A DNA stretch of 64,000 bases from Kangiella aquimarina DSM 16071 (GTDB taxonomy: Bacteria > Pseudomonadota > Gammaproteobacteria > Enterobacterales > Kangiellaceae), in the NCBI RefSeq assembly GCF_000374105.1, contig NZ_KB893650.1, forward strand, positions 1,459,145-1,523,144, in the 5' to 3' direction. Made by a program: the position numbers and the translations under genes. Numbering within the stretch: position 1 is the stretch's first letter; the number at the start of each line of letters is the position of its first letter. Shown in pieces: positions 8,458 through 17,713 of this stretch. The notes under the pieces are model-generated. The model searched no databases, was not told where the DNA came from, and saw only the letters and a program-made list of their open reading frames with translations.

Positions 8458-8460
8458 AGC

Positions 8461-10239
8461 ATGTCTAACCAAATCTCCTCTATTCCAACACATACCTTTG
8501 ATGCGGTAATCGTTGGTGGCGGTGGCGCTGGTATGCGTGCATCGCTGCAATTGGCACAAAGTGGCCAAAAAGTCGCATTGATTTCGAAAGTATTTCCTAC
8601 TCGTTCGCACACAGTATCTGCTCAAGGCGGTATTACTGTTGCTCTGGGTAATTCTCACCCGGATGACTGGCGCTGGCACATGTTTGATACCGTTAAAGGT
8701 TCGGACTACATTGGTGACCAGGATGCTATTGAGTACATGTGTGAAAATGGCCCAGCAGCAGTTTATGAGCTTGAGCACATGGGTTTGCCTTTTTCTCGTT
8801 TAGATAATGGCAAAATTTATCAACGTCCATTCGGTGGTCAGTCTAAAGAATTTGGTGGCGAGCAGGCTGCTCGTACTGCTGCGGCAGCTGATCGTACTGG
8901 TCATGCCTTATTGCACACCTTGTATCAGGCTAACCTTAAAGCCAACACTCAGTTCTTTAATGAGTGGTATGCAATGGATTTGGTACGCAATGAGGAAGGT
9001 GACGTTTGTGGTGTCACCGCCATGTGCATTGAAACGGGCGAAATTGCTTTGTTTAAATCGCGTGCTACGGTATTTGCAACTGGTGGTTCTGGTCGTATCT
9101 ATGCATCAACTACCAATGCATTGATCAACACTGGTGATGGCGTTGGTATGGCGTTGCGTGCAGGCTTGCCGGTTCAGGATATCGAAATGTGGCAGTTCCA
9201 CCCAACCGGTATTGCTGGTGCGGGTACTCTGGTAACAGAAGGCTGTCGTGGTGAAGGTGGTTACCTGATCAATAAGGATGGCGAGCGCTTCATGGAGCGT
9301 TACGCTCCTAATGCTAAAGACTTGGCATCGCGTGACGTTGTAGCCCGTTCGATGATGAAAGAGATTCTGGCTGGCCGTGGTGCAGGTCCAAATGGCGATC
9401 ACGTTTTCCTAAAGCTTGATCACCTTGGTGAAGAGGTCTTGAACTCTCGTCTACCAGGTATTAGCGAGCTTTCGAAAATTTTCGCTCACGTTGACCCTGC
9501 AAAAGATCCAATTCCAGTAGTTCCAACCTGTCACTATATGATGGGTGGTATTCCTACCAATAAGTTTGGTCAGGTCATTGACCGTACGCCAGCCGGTGAA
9601 GAGAAGGTTGTAAAAGGCTTCTATGCTGTGGGTGAAGTGGCATGTGTATCTGTACACGGTGCAAACCGCCTGGGCGGTAACTCATTGCTTGACCTTGTGG
9701 TCTTTGGCCGTGCTGCTGGTTTACACCTTGAAGAATCGCTACGTGAAGGCTTGCCTTTCTCTGACTATAACGACTCAGACGCTGAGCGTGCTCTAAATCG
9801 TATTAATCGTTGGGATAGTACTAACGAAGGTGAAGATCCTGTTGAGCTTCGTCGTGAACTTCAAAATACCATGCAGAACCACTTCGGTGTATTCCGTACC
9901 GGTGATTTGATGAAAGAAGGTCTGGACAAGATTAAGTCATTGCGTGAGCGTTTGAAAAACGCACGTTTAAAAGACAAATCAAAAGCTTTTAATACTGAAC
10001 GTATTGAGTGTCTTGAGCTTGAGAACTTGATGGAAGTGGCTTACGCAACAGCCATGGCTGCTGAGTTCCGTACAGAAAGTCGTGGTGCTCATAGTCGTGA
10101 AGACTTCCCGGATCGTGATGACGAAAACTGGTTAGCGCACTCAGTTTATTACCCAGTAACTGAAGAAATGGGTAAGCGTGATGTCAACATGAGCCCAACC
10201 AAAATCGAAGCTTTCCCTCCGAAAGCCCGTACATATTAA
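8461..10239 (+). CDS. sdhA: Succinate dehydrogenase flavoprotein subunit
   Basis: A 592-residue catalytic subunit of complex II that oxidises succinate to fumarate and passes electrons from covalently bound FAD to SdhB. The dinucleotide motif is [14 protein letters not shown] at about residues 14-27. The FAD-attachment histidine lies in [11 protein letters not shown] (H50). FHPTGI and the later [22 protein letters not shown] are substrate- and FAD-site blocks. Length and order match the family. Confidence 0.98.
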   Translation: MSNQISSIPTHTFDAVIVGGGGAGMRASLQLAQSGQKVALISKVFPTRSHTVSAQGGITVALGNSHPDDWRWHMFDTVKGSDYIGDQDAIEYMCENGPAAVYELEHMGLPFSRLDNGKIYQRPFGGQSKEFGGEQAARTAAAADRTGHALLHTLYQANLKANTQFFNEWYAMDLVRNEEGDVCGVTAMCIETGEIALFKSRATVFATGGSGRIYASTTNALINTGDGVGMALRAGLPVQDIEMWQFHPTGIAGAGTLVTEGCRGEGGYLINKDGERFMERYAPNAKDLASRDVVARSMMKEILAGRGAGPNGDHVFLKLDHLGEEVLNSRLPGISELSKIFAHVDPAKDPIPVVPTCHYMMGGIPTNKFGQVIDRTPAGEEKVVKGFYAVGEVACVSVHGANRLGGNSLLDLVVFGRAAGLHLEESLREGLPFSDYNDSDAERALNRINRWDSTNEGEDPVELRRELQNTMQNHFGVFRTGDLMKEGLDKIKSLRERLKNARLKDKSKAFNTERIECLELENLMEVAYATAMAAEFRTESRGAHSREDFPDRDDENWLAHSVYYPVTEEMGKRDVNMSPTKIEAFPPKARTY

Positions 10240-10269
10240 TCTGTAGCTACAGAATACGGAGTGAAGCAA

Positions 10270-10968
10270 ATGAAATTTAGTATTTATCGCTACAACCCAG
10301 AGACTGATAAAAAACCTTATATGCAGGAATATGACTTAGACGTTCCTGAAGGTTCTGACATGATGTTGTTGGATGCTCTGGTAGCATTGAAGAATCAAGA
10401 CCCAACATTATCTTTCCGTCGTTCGTGCCGTGAAGGTGTTTGTGGTTCTGATGGTATGAATATCAACGGTAAAAACGGCCTAGCATGTATTACTGCATTG
10501 TCTAGTCTGAAAGCACCGATTGTGATCCGTCCTTTACCTGGTTTGCCAGTCATTCGTGACCTGGTTGTGGATATGGCTCAGTTCTACAAGCAATATGAGA
10601 AAATTAAGCCATTCTTGATTGCGAATGATGAACCACCAGCAAAAGAACGCTTACAGTCACCTGAAGACCGAGCAAAACTAGACGGTCTTTACGAGTGTAT
10701 CTTGTGTGCCTGTTGTTCAACATCATGCCCATCATTCTGGTGGAATCCTGACAAATTCGTTGGTCCAGCAGGTTTGTTGCAGGCTTATCGTTTCCTTATT
10801 GATAGCCGTGACACTCAGACAGAAGAGCGTCTCGCAGAATTGGATGATGCTTACAGCGTATTCCGTTGCCGCGGTATCATGAACTGTGTGGATGTTTGCC
10901 CGAAAGGTCTAAACCCAACGCGCGCAATCGGCCATATCCGTTCAATGTTGCTGAAAAGCGGAGTTTAA
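10270..10968 (+). CDS. sdhB: Succinate dehydrogenase iron-sulfur subunit
   Basis: A 232-residue Fe-S subunit. The [2Fe-2S] site is CREGVCGSDGM plus the cysteine of GLACITAL. The [4Fe-4S] and [3Fe-4S] ligands are in CILCACCSTSCPSFWW and CRGIMNCVDVCPKGLNP. The start is taken as ATG at 10270 because GGAG lies 9 bases upstream; the in-frame GTG at 10261 would overlap that site. Last gene of the sdh unit, followed by a strong terminator. Confidence 0.97.
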   Translation: MKFSIYRYNPETDKKPYMQEYDLDVPEGSDMMLLDALVALKNQDPTLSFRRSCREGVCGSDGMNINGKNGLACITALSSLKAPIVIRPLPGLPVIRDLVVDMAQFYKQYEKIKPFLIANDEPPAKERLQSPEDRAKLDGLYECILCACCSTSCPSFWWNPDKFVGPAGLLQAYRFLIDSRDTQTEERLAELDDAYSVFRCRGIMNCVDVCPKGLNPTRAIGHIRSMLLKSGV

Positions 10969-10993
10969 CTGAGCTGATTTAACAGCAATTAAT

Positions 10994-11041
10994 AGACGAA
11001 AAGACCGGGGCCTCAAAGCTCTGCTCTTTTCGTCTTTTTTT
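10994..11041 (+). terminator. Terminator between sdhB and sucA
   Basis: A perfect 11-bp stem AGACGAAAAGA / TCTTTTCGTCT with a 20-base loop, followed by a run of T. It separates sdhCDAB from sucAB, unlike the continuous sdh-suc transcript of E. coli. Confidence 0.85.
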
Positions 11042-11257
11042 GCCAGAACGGCGATATTTTTTGATACATCAATTTTTTTGATGTCAGTTAAAGAAGGATT
11101 AGCTGTAGTATGTTGAAGGCAGTTAATTCATAAAAACAATGAGTTAATCAGGTTTTCTTAAACAGGACTTTTACAAATTAAAGACTTAATACTGTGTTAA
11201 GACTCCTGATTTTTAGTTATCATAGCGACTTAAATACCTAGAGTGGTGTTACGATAC

Positions 11258-14077
11258 ATGAAAAATGGGTTAGAGGCGATGTTCGAGAGCGCCTACCTAT
11301 CCGGTAGCAGCGCAAGCTATCTGGAAGAATTATACGAGCAATACTTAGAAGATCCTCAGTCTGTTGATTCTGACTGGCGAGAAAAATTCGATGAGTTCGC
11401 CAAGAACGCTGATACAAAAGATGTCTCACATAGTGACATTCGTGAGCATTTTCGTCAGATTGGTCTTAACCGTCAAAAGATTGCCTTTACTCAAGGTGGT
11501 GGCTCCTCTGTTGCTGATCCAAAGCAAGTTAAAGTACTGCACCTTATAGAATCTTATCGTGCACGTGGTCATCACCACGCCAACATTGACCCTTTGGGCT
11601 TATGGAAACATCCTTACCCAACGAATTTAAGCCTGGAAAGTTTTGAGCTATCTGAGGCTGATCTGGATACCAAGTTCCATGTGGGTAATTTAGCGGGCCC
11701 TGACCAGCAAACTCTGAAAGAAATCCTACAGCGCCTGAAGGAAACCTATTCCAATACCATTGGTGCAGAGTTCTTACATATCAATGACTTAACAGAGCGT
11801 CGTTGGATTCAGGAAAAACTCGAAGAAGCTAACTCTTCTCATCAATTCCGTGAAGAAACTCGTAAAAAAATACTGGAAGGCCTAACAGCAGCTGAAGGGC
11901 TAGAGAAATATCTGGGCTCAAAATTTCCAGGAGCAAAGCGTTTCTCATTGGAAGGTGGCGATAGCTTAATTCCTATGATGCGTGACATGATTAATCAGTC
12001 AGGCATAAATGGCGCCAAGGAAGTTGTTATTGGTATGGCTCACCGCGGTCGTCTTAACGTTCTTGTTAACGTTATGGGCAAAAATCCGCAGGTGCTATTT
12101 GACGAATTCGCAGGAAAGAATGCAGTTGTTGAGAACGGCTCTTCCGGTGACGTGAAATACCACATGGGTTATTCCAATGATGTGGAAACAGAGGGTGGCC
12201 CAGTTCACCTTGCATTGGCCTTCAATCCATCACATCTTGAGATTGTTAGCCCAGTAGTTCTGGGTTCTGTGCGTGCTCGTCAGGAGCGTCGTAACGACAA
12301 AGACTGTGATCAGGTTATCCCAGTACTAATTCATGGGGATTCAGCCGTGACCGGACAGGGTGTGGTGATGGAGACCTTCAACATGTCACAAGCACGTGGC
12401 TTCTATGTTGGTGGTTCTGTCCATATTGTTATCAATAACCAGGTTGGTTTCACCACATCTAAACTTCACGATACACGTTCCACCGCCTACTGTACTGACG
12501 TTGCAAAGATGGTTGAAGCTCCGGTATTTCATGTTAATGGTGATGATCCAGAAGCAGTGCTATATGTAACCCGACTTGCTCTTGAGTTCCGTAAGAAGTT
12601 TAAGAAAGACGTTGTTATTGATTTAGTTTGCTATCGTCGTCATGGTCACAATGAAGCTGATGAGCCAAATGCGACTCAGCCTTTGATGTATCAAAAGATC
12701 AAAAAGCATCCAACACCTCGCAAAATCTATGAAGATAGGCTGATTGATAATAAGGTTTTGTCTGCTGAAGACGCTAAAAAAATGTTGGATGATTATCGTG
12801 ATTTGCTAGATGCTGGCAAATCAGTAGTCAGTAACCGCATCGAAAACCATAAGCGCGAATATAACGTTGATTGGTCGCCATTTTTAAACCAAACTTGGCA
12901 ATCACCGGCTGATACAGGCTTGAGCCAATCTAAGTTCGAAGAACTCGCAGAACGAATTTGTTATTATCCTAAAGACTTGCCTCTACAGTCACGCGTCAAA
13001 AAGTTGATGGGTGAGCGTAAAAAGATGGCAAAGGGTGAAGTCAACATGGACTGGGGCTTTGCGGAAACTATGGCCTATGCTTCATTACTTGACCAAGGTT
13101 TTGAAGTTCGACTTTGTGGTCAGGATAGTGGACGCGGTACTTTCTTCCATCGTCATGCGGTTTTACATGATCAGGATGATGCAGAAGTTTATATTCCACT
13201 GCAACACATTAAAGATGACCAGCCTCAGTTTACAGTTATTGATTCGGTATTATCGGAAGAAGCTGTATTAGCCTTTGAGTATGGCTATTCAACTAATGAA
13301 CCGAACTCAATGGCTATCTGGGAAGCTCAGTTTGGTGATTTTGCCAATGGCGCTCAGGTAGTAATTGACCAGTTTATAAGTTCAGGTGAACAGAAGTGGG
13401 GCCGTTTATCCGGACTGAGTCTTTTCTTGCCTCATGGCTATGAAGGGCAAGGTCCAGAGCATAGCTCAGCACGCTTGGAACGCTTCTTGCAGCTTTCAGC
13501 TGAGCATAATATTCAGGTAGTTGTGCCTTCAACTCCAGCGCAGGCTTTTCATATGATTCGTCGTCAGATGATTCGTCCATTGCGTAAGCCTCTGATTGTA
13601 ATGACGCCAAAGAGTTTACTACGTCATAAATTGGCAGTATCAACTATTGATGAGCTGACAAATGGGCAATTCCAGAACGCTATTGATGAAGTTGATGGCT
13701 TGGATAAAAACAAAGTAACACGTATCGTAATGTGCTCTGGAAAAGTCTACTATGACTTGCTTGAAAAGCGTCGCGAACAAGAACTGAACAATGTTGCTAT
13801 TATTCGTATTGAGCAGTTGTATCCTTTCCCGCATGAAGAAGTGAAAGAGATTATGGCTCAATATAAAAAGGCAAAAGAATTTGTATGGTGTCAAGAAGAG
13901 CCACAAAACCAGGGTGCCTGGTATTGCTCACGTCATAACCTCGATGAAGCTGTTCCTAATGGCTCAAAAGTTGATTATGCAGGTAGAGAAGCATCAGCAG
14001 CACCGGCTGTCGGTTATGCTTCTATTCATAATGAGCAACAGGCAAAACTTGTAAAAGATGCGCTTGGCATCAAATAA
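11258..14077 (+). CDS. sucA: 2-oxoglutarate dehydrogenase E1 component
   Basis: A 939-residue thiamine-diphosphate enzyme that decarboxylates 2-oxoglutarate and hands the succinyl group to SucB. The N-terminal peptide SAYLSGSSASYLEELYEQYL is the SucB-interaction helix seen in E. coli SucA. The thiamine-binding core includes MAHRGRLNVL, IHGDSAVTGQGVV, NGDDPEAVLYV and CYRRHGHNEADEP. The ATG at 11258 aligns with known starts; ATG at 11279 is a shorter alternative. sucB follows after 38 bases. Confidence 0.97.
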   Translation: MKNGLEAMFESAYLSGSSASYLEELYEQYLEDPQSVDSDWREKFDEFAKNADTKDVSHSDIREHFRQIGLNRQKIAFTQGGGSSVADPKQVKVLHLIESYRARGHHHANIDPLGLWKHPYPTNLSLESFELSEADLDTKFHVGNLAGPDQQTLKEILQRLKETYSNTIGAEFLHINDLTERRWIQEKLEEANSSHQFREETRKKILEGLTAAEGLEKYLGSKFPGAKRFSLEGGDSLIPMMRDMINQSGINGAKEVVIGMAHRGRLNVLVNVMGKNPQVLFDEFAGKNAVVENGSSGDVKYHMGYSNDVETEGGPVHLALAFNPSHLEIVSPVVLGSVRARQERRNDKDCDQVIPVLIHGDSAVTGQGVVMETFNMSQARGFYVGGSVHIVINNQVGFTTSKLHDTRSTAYCTDVAKMVEAPVFHVNGDDPEAVLYVTRLALEFRKKFKKDVVIDLVCYRRHGHNEADEPNATQPLMYQKIKKHPTPRKIYEDRLIDNKVLSAEDAKKMLDDYRDLLDAGKSVVSNRIENHKREYNVDWSPFLNQTWQSPADTGLSQSKFEELAERICYYPKDLPLQSRVKKLMGERKKMAKGEVNMDWGFAETMAYASLLDQGFEVRLCGQDSGRGTFFHRHAVLHDQDDAEVYIPLQHIKDDQPQFTVIDSVLSEEAVLAFEYGYSTNEPNSMAIWEAQFGDFANGAQVVIDQFISSGEQKWGRLSGLSLFLPHGYEGQGPEHSSARLERFLQLSAEHNIQVVVPSTPAQAFHMIRRQMIRPLRKPLIVMTPKSLLRHKLAVSTIDELTNGQFQNAIDEVDGLDKNKVTRIVMCSGKVYYDLLEKRREQELNNVAIIRIEQLYPFPHEEVKEIMAQYKKAKEFVWCQEEPQNQGAWYCSRHNLDEAVPNGSKVDYAGREASAAPAVGYASIHNEQQAKLVKDALGIK

Positions 14078-14115
14078 CGAATTGAATTAATTTAGGTAAG
14101 GTAAAAGGTTAAAAC

Positions 14116-15363
14116 ATGGCTATCGAAATTAAAGTTCCTGTGTTACCTGAGTCAGTAGCTGATGCTACGATTGCAACATGGCACGTTAAGCCAGGTGAGT
14201 CTGTTTCAAGAGATCAAAATCTGGTCGATATTGAAACTGATAAAGTTGTTCTTGAAGTTGTGGCTCCGGATGACGGCGTAATTTCTGAAATTATCAAAGA
14301 AGAAGGTGACACTGTACTTCAGGAAGAGGTTATCGCTAAGTTTGAAGCTGGTGCATCTGGTGACGCAAAAGCTGAAAGCAGTGATGACAAAAAAGACAGC
14401 TCATCAAAAGAAGAGTCTTCCAAAGAAGAGAAAAAAGAAGAAGCTAAAGAAGAAACCTCCTCAGCAGATTTGGATGTTTTATCTCCAGCTGTTCGCCGTC
14501 TGGTAGCCGAGCACAATCTTGACCCTAAACAAATTCCAGCAAGCGGCAAAGGTGGTCGTTTAACTAAGGAAGATGTTGAAAAATTTATTAAAGACGGTGG
14601 TGCATCAGCTAAATCATCAGATAGCAAGAAAGATTCTGGTTCAGCACCTGTATCAGCCGGCTTGCGTGAAGAAAAGCGTGTTCCAATGACTCGTCTGCGT
14701 AAGCGTATTGCTGAGCGTCTTGTTGAAGCGCAACATACTGCTGCAATCTTAACGACTTTCAATGATATCAACATGAAAGAAGTTGTAGATTTGCGTGCTA
14801 GATATAAAGAACAGTTTGAAAAAGTTCATGGTACACGTCTAGGCTTCATGTCTTTCTTTGTTAAGGCAACTGTAGAAGCTCTAAAACGTTACCCAGCAGT
14901 AAATGCCTCTATTGATGGTGATGATATTGTCTACCATGGTTACTATGATATAGGTGTTGCAGTTTCTTCACCACGTGGTTTGGTAGTACCTGTATTGCGT
15001 GATGCAGACACACTAAGCCTTGCTGAAATTGAAGCTAAGATCCGTGAATTTGGTGAAAAAGCTCGTGATAATAAGCTGACTGTTGAAGACATGACAGGTG
15101 GTACTTTCACGATCTCTAATGGTGGTGTTTTTGGTTCCTTAATGGCCACACCAATCATTAACCCTCCACAAAGCGGCATTCTTGGTATGAACCGTATGGA
15201 AGATCGACCTGTGGTTATTAATGGCGAAATTGTAATTCGTCCAATGATGAACGTTGCATTGTCTTACGACCATAGAATTATTGATGGACGCGAATCTGTG
15301 GGCTTCTTGAAAACGATTAAAGAGTTCATTGAAGACCCAGCTCGCATGTTGCTGGATCTATAA
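14116..15363 (+). CDS. sucB: Dihydrolipoamide succinyltransferase (E2)
   Basis: A 415-residue E2 core. The lipoyl domain (residues 1-76) carries the modified lysine in [10 protein letters not shown] lysine/serine/glutamate-rich flexible linker (about 82-117) leads to the E3-binding domain ([20 protein letters not shown]). A second linker leads to the catalytic domain with [15 protein letters not shown] near the C terminus. It moves succinyl from E1 to CoA. The dihydrolipoamide dehydrogenase (lpd) that often follows is missing here, so E3 must be encoded elsewhere. Confidence 0.97.
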   Translation: MAIEIKVPVLPESVADATIATWHVKPGESVSRDQNLVDIETDKVVLEVVAPDDGVISEIIKEEGDTVLQEEVIAKFEAGASGDAKAESSDDKKDSSSKEESSKEEKKEEAKEETSSADLDVLSPAVRRLVAEHNLDPKQIPASGKGGRLTKEDVEKFIKDGGASAKSSDSKKDSGSAPVSAGLREEKRVPMTRLRKRIAERLVEAQHTAAILTTFNDINMKEVVDLRARYKEQFEKVHGTRLGFMSFFVKATVEALKRYPAVNASIDGDDIVYHGYYDIGVAVSSPRGLVVPVLRDADTLSLAEIEAKIREFGEKARDNKLTVEDMTGGTFTISNGGVFGSLMATPIINPPQSGILGMNRMEDRPVVINGEIVIRPMMNVALSYDHRIIDGRESVGFLKTIKEFIEDPARMLLDL

Positions 15364-15383
15364 GCTCCAGAATCTAAGCACTG

Positions 15384-15415
15384 ATGCCGAACTTATGTTC
15401 GGCATTAGCGTTTTT
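15384..15415 (+). terminator. Terminator between sucB and sucC
   Basis: ATGCCGAAC / GTTCGGCAT perfect 9-bp stem with a TTAT loop, then TAGCG and five T. It may attenuate rather than fully separate sucAB from sucCD. Confidence 0.75.
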
Positions 15416-15483
15416 AGTTACCTTAAGTTTTAAATTCTACGTGCTTGTAAAAGTACTTATGCCAAAGTAATAGGAACATAAAC

Positions 15484-16650
15484 ATGAACCTACATGAGTA
15501 TCAAGGTAAACAGCTTTTTAGAGAGTATGGTTTGCCAGTATCGGAGGGTTATGCAGTCGATAACCCTCAGTCTGCGTTTGAAGCAGCTGGCCGCATTGGC
15601 GGCAGTATGTGGGTGGTAAAAGCCCAGGTACATGCCGGTGGTCGTGGTAAAGCTGGTGGCGTAAAGCTAGTAAAGACAAAAGATGAAGTTAAAGAGTTTG
15701 CTAAGCAATGGCTTGGTAAGAACCTTGTAACTTATCAAACTGATGCAAACGGTCAGCCAGTCAGCAAAATTCTGGTAGAAGAGTGCACTGACATTGCTCA
15801 AGAGCTTTACTTGGGTGCAGTCGTTGATCGTTCTAGCCGCCGCGTTGTGTTCATGGCATCAACTGAAGGCGGTGTTGAAATTGAGAAAGTTGCTGAAGAA
15901 ACTCCTGAGAAGATTCTTAAAGCAACCATCGATCCACTAGTTGGTGCTCAGCCATATCAAGGTCGTGAACTTGCATTCAAGCTAGGCTTGGAAGGTAAGC
16001 AGGTAAAGCAATTCACTCATATCTTCTTGCAATTGGCAAAGATGTTTGTCGAAAAAGATTTAGCACTTCTTGAGATTAACCCACTGGTTATCAAAGAAGA
16101 TGGTGATCTGCATTGCTTAGATGCAAAAATTAACATTGATGGTAACGCAATGTACCGTCATCCTAAATTGGCAGAGATGCATGATCCTTCTCAGGAAGAT
16201 GAGCGTGAAGCGCATGCTGCAAAATTCGAACTTAACTATGTAGCACTTGATGGCAACATCGGCTGTATGGTTAACGGTGCGGGTCTTGCGATGGGCACTA
16301 TGGACATCATTAAATTGCATGGCGGTGAGCCAGCAAACTTCCTTGATGTTGGTGGTGGTGCTACTAAAGAGCGCGTTACAGAAGCATTCAAAATTATCCT
16401 TTCGGATTCAAATGTAAAAGCCGTTCTGGTTAATATCTTCGGTGGTATCGTACGTTGTGACCTGATTGCAGAAGGTATCATTGGTGCCGTTAAAGAAGTT
16501 GGCGTTAAAGTTCCAGTTGTTGTTCGCCTTGAAGGTAACAATGCCGAACTTGGTACAAAGGTTCTTGCTGAGTCTGGCTTGAACATTATCGCAGCTGAAG
16601 GCTTAACAGACGCAGCGAAAAAAGTAGTTGCTGCAGCGGAGGGCAAATAA
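15484..16650 (+). CDS. sucC: Succinyl-CoA synthetase beta subunit
   Basis: A 388-residue ATP-grasp subunit, the exact length of E. coli SucC, that makes ATP or GTP while converting succinyl-CoA to succinate. The N terminus [12 protein letters not shown], the nucleotide loop [14 protein letters not shown] and the C-terminal CoA-ligase half with [16 protein letters not shown] are all present. Its stop codon overlaps the sucD start by one base (TAATG), so translation is coupled. Confidence 0.98.
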   Translation: MNLHEYQGKQLFREYGLPVSEGYAVDNPQSAFEAAGRIGGSMWVVKAQVHAGGRGKAGGVKLVKTKDEVKEFAKQWLGKNLVTYQTDANGQPVSKILVEECTDIAQELYLGAVVDRSSRRVVFMASTEGGVEIEKVAEETPEKILKATIDPLVGAQPYQGRELAFKLGLEGKQVKQFTHIFLQLAKMFVEKDLALLEINPLVIKEDGDLHCLDAKINIDGNAMYRHPKLAEMHDPSQEDEREAHAAKFELNYVALDGNIGCMVNGAGLAMGTMDIIKLHGGEPANFLDVGGGATKERVTEAFKIILSDSNVKAVLVNIFGGIVRCDLIAEGIIGAVKEVGVKVPVVVRLEGNNAELGTKVLAESGLNIIAAEGLTDAAKKVVAAAEGK

Positions 16651-17522
16651 TGAGTATTTTAATTGATAAAAACACCAAAGTTATTTGTCAGGGTATTACC
16701 GGTTCTCAAGGTACATTCCATACTGAGCAAGCAATCGAATACGGCACTAACATGGTTGGTGGTGTAACACCTGGTAAAGGTGGTCAAACTCATCTTGGTT
16801 TGCCTGTCTTCAATACAGTTAAAGATGCGGTTGAAGCAACCGGTGCTGAAGCTTCAGTAATCTATGTTCCTGCGCCTTTCTGTAAAGACTCAATTTTAGA
16901 AGCTGCCAATGCTGGTATTAAGCTAGTGGTTTGTATTACTGAAGGCATTCCTACTATGGATATGCTTGAAGCTAAGATTGTCTGTGATGAATTAGGTGTG
17001 CGTCTTATCGGTCCTAACTGCCCGGGCGTTATTACTCCTGGTGAATGTAAGATTGGTATTATGCCGGGTCACATTCACTTGCCAGGTAAAGTAGGTATCG
17101 TTTCTCGTTCGGGAACTTTGACTTATGAAGCCGTTAAGCAAACAACTGATTTCGGTTTTGGTCAATCAACCTGTGTTGGTATCGGCGGTGACCCAATCCC
17201 TGGTTCTAACTTCATCGATATCCTGAAAATGTTCCAGGAAGATCCAGCAACAGAAGCAATCGTTATGATTGGTGAAATTGGTGGCTCTGCTGAAGAAGAA
17301 GCTGCCGCTTTCATAAAAGAAAACGTTACTAAGCCAGTAGTTTCTTACATTGCTGGAGTTACAGCACCTCCGGGTAAGCGTATGGGCCATGCTGGCGCCA
17401 TTATTGCTGGTGGTAAAGGTACTGCTGCTGAGAAATTTGCAGCATTAGAAGACGCCGGTGTTAAAACCGTGCGTTCGCTAGCTGATATCGGTAGTGCTTT
17501 GAAGGAAGTTACAGGCTGGTAA
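16650..17522 (+). CDS. sucD: Succinyl-CoA synthetase alpha subunit
   Basis: A 290-residue subunit with an N-terminal CoA-binding Rossmann domain ([17 protein letters not shown]) and the phosphorylated-histidine region [17 protein letters not shown] near residue 246. [18 protein letters not shown] is also conserved. It forms the heterotetramer with SucC. Ends the TCA block and is followed by a strong terminator. Confidence 0.98.
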   Translation: MSILIDKNTKVICQGITGSQGTFHTEQAIEYGTNMVGGVTPGKGGQTHLGLPVFNTVKDAVEATGAEASVIYVPAPFCKDSILEAANAGIKLVVCITEGIPTMDMLEAKIVCDELGVRLIGPNCPGVITPGECKIGIMPGHIHLPGKVGIVSRSGTLTYEAVKQTTDFGFGQSTCVGIGGDPIPGSNFIDILKMFQEDPATEAIVMIGEIGGSAEEEAAAFIKENVTKPVVSYIAGVTAPPGKRMGHAGAIIAGGKGTAAEKFAALEDAGVKTVRSLADIGSALKEVTGW

Positions 17523-17543
17523 TCAGTTAATTAGTTGTATCAG

Positions 17544-17575
17544 AAACCGTCCAAGGTAACTTGGACGGTTTTTTT
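17544..17575 (+). terminator. Terminator after sucD
   Basis: A 12-bp stem AAACCGTCCAAG / CTTGGACGGTTT with a GTAA loop and a following T run. Confidence 0.93.
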
Positions 17576-17713
17576 ATGTCTGTGGGATATGTATAGAAGT
17601 GAAAGATATTGTAATACTTATTAACAAATAGCGACTACAAAGTTACATGGCTTTTATGGATACTCCATGCTCCTATTGGATTATGTTTTGGTATTGATAA
17701 TTAAGAGGGATAT

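Noticed and set aside
11061-11085. ACATCAA/TTGATGT hairpin before sucA as a second terminator
   Set aside because: AT-rich stem with its T run in the loop and none after it; too weak to terminate.
13374-13906. Two minus-strand frames of 88-89 residues inside sucA
   Set aside because: Antisense shadows of a strongly conserved gene, with no ribosome-binding sites.
14306-14506. Lysine-rich frame inside sucB
   Set aside because: It is the shifted frame of the sucB Lys/Glu/Ser linker, a low-complexity shadow.
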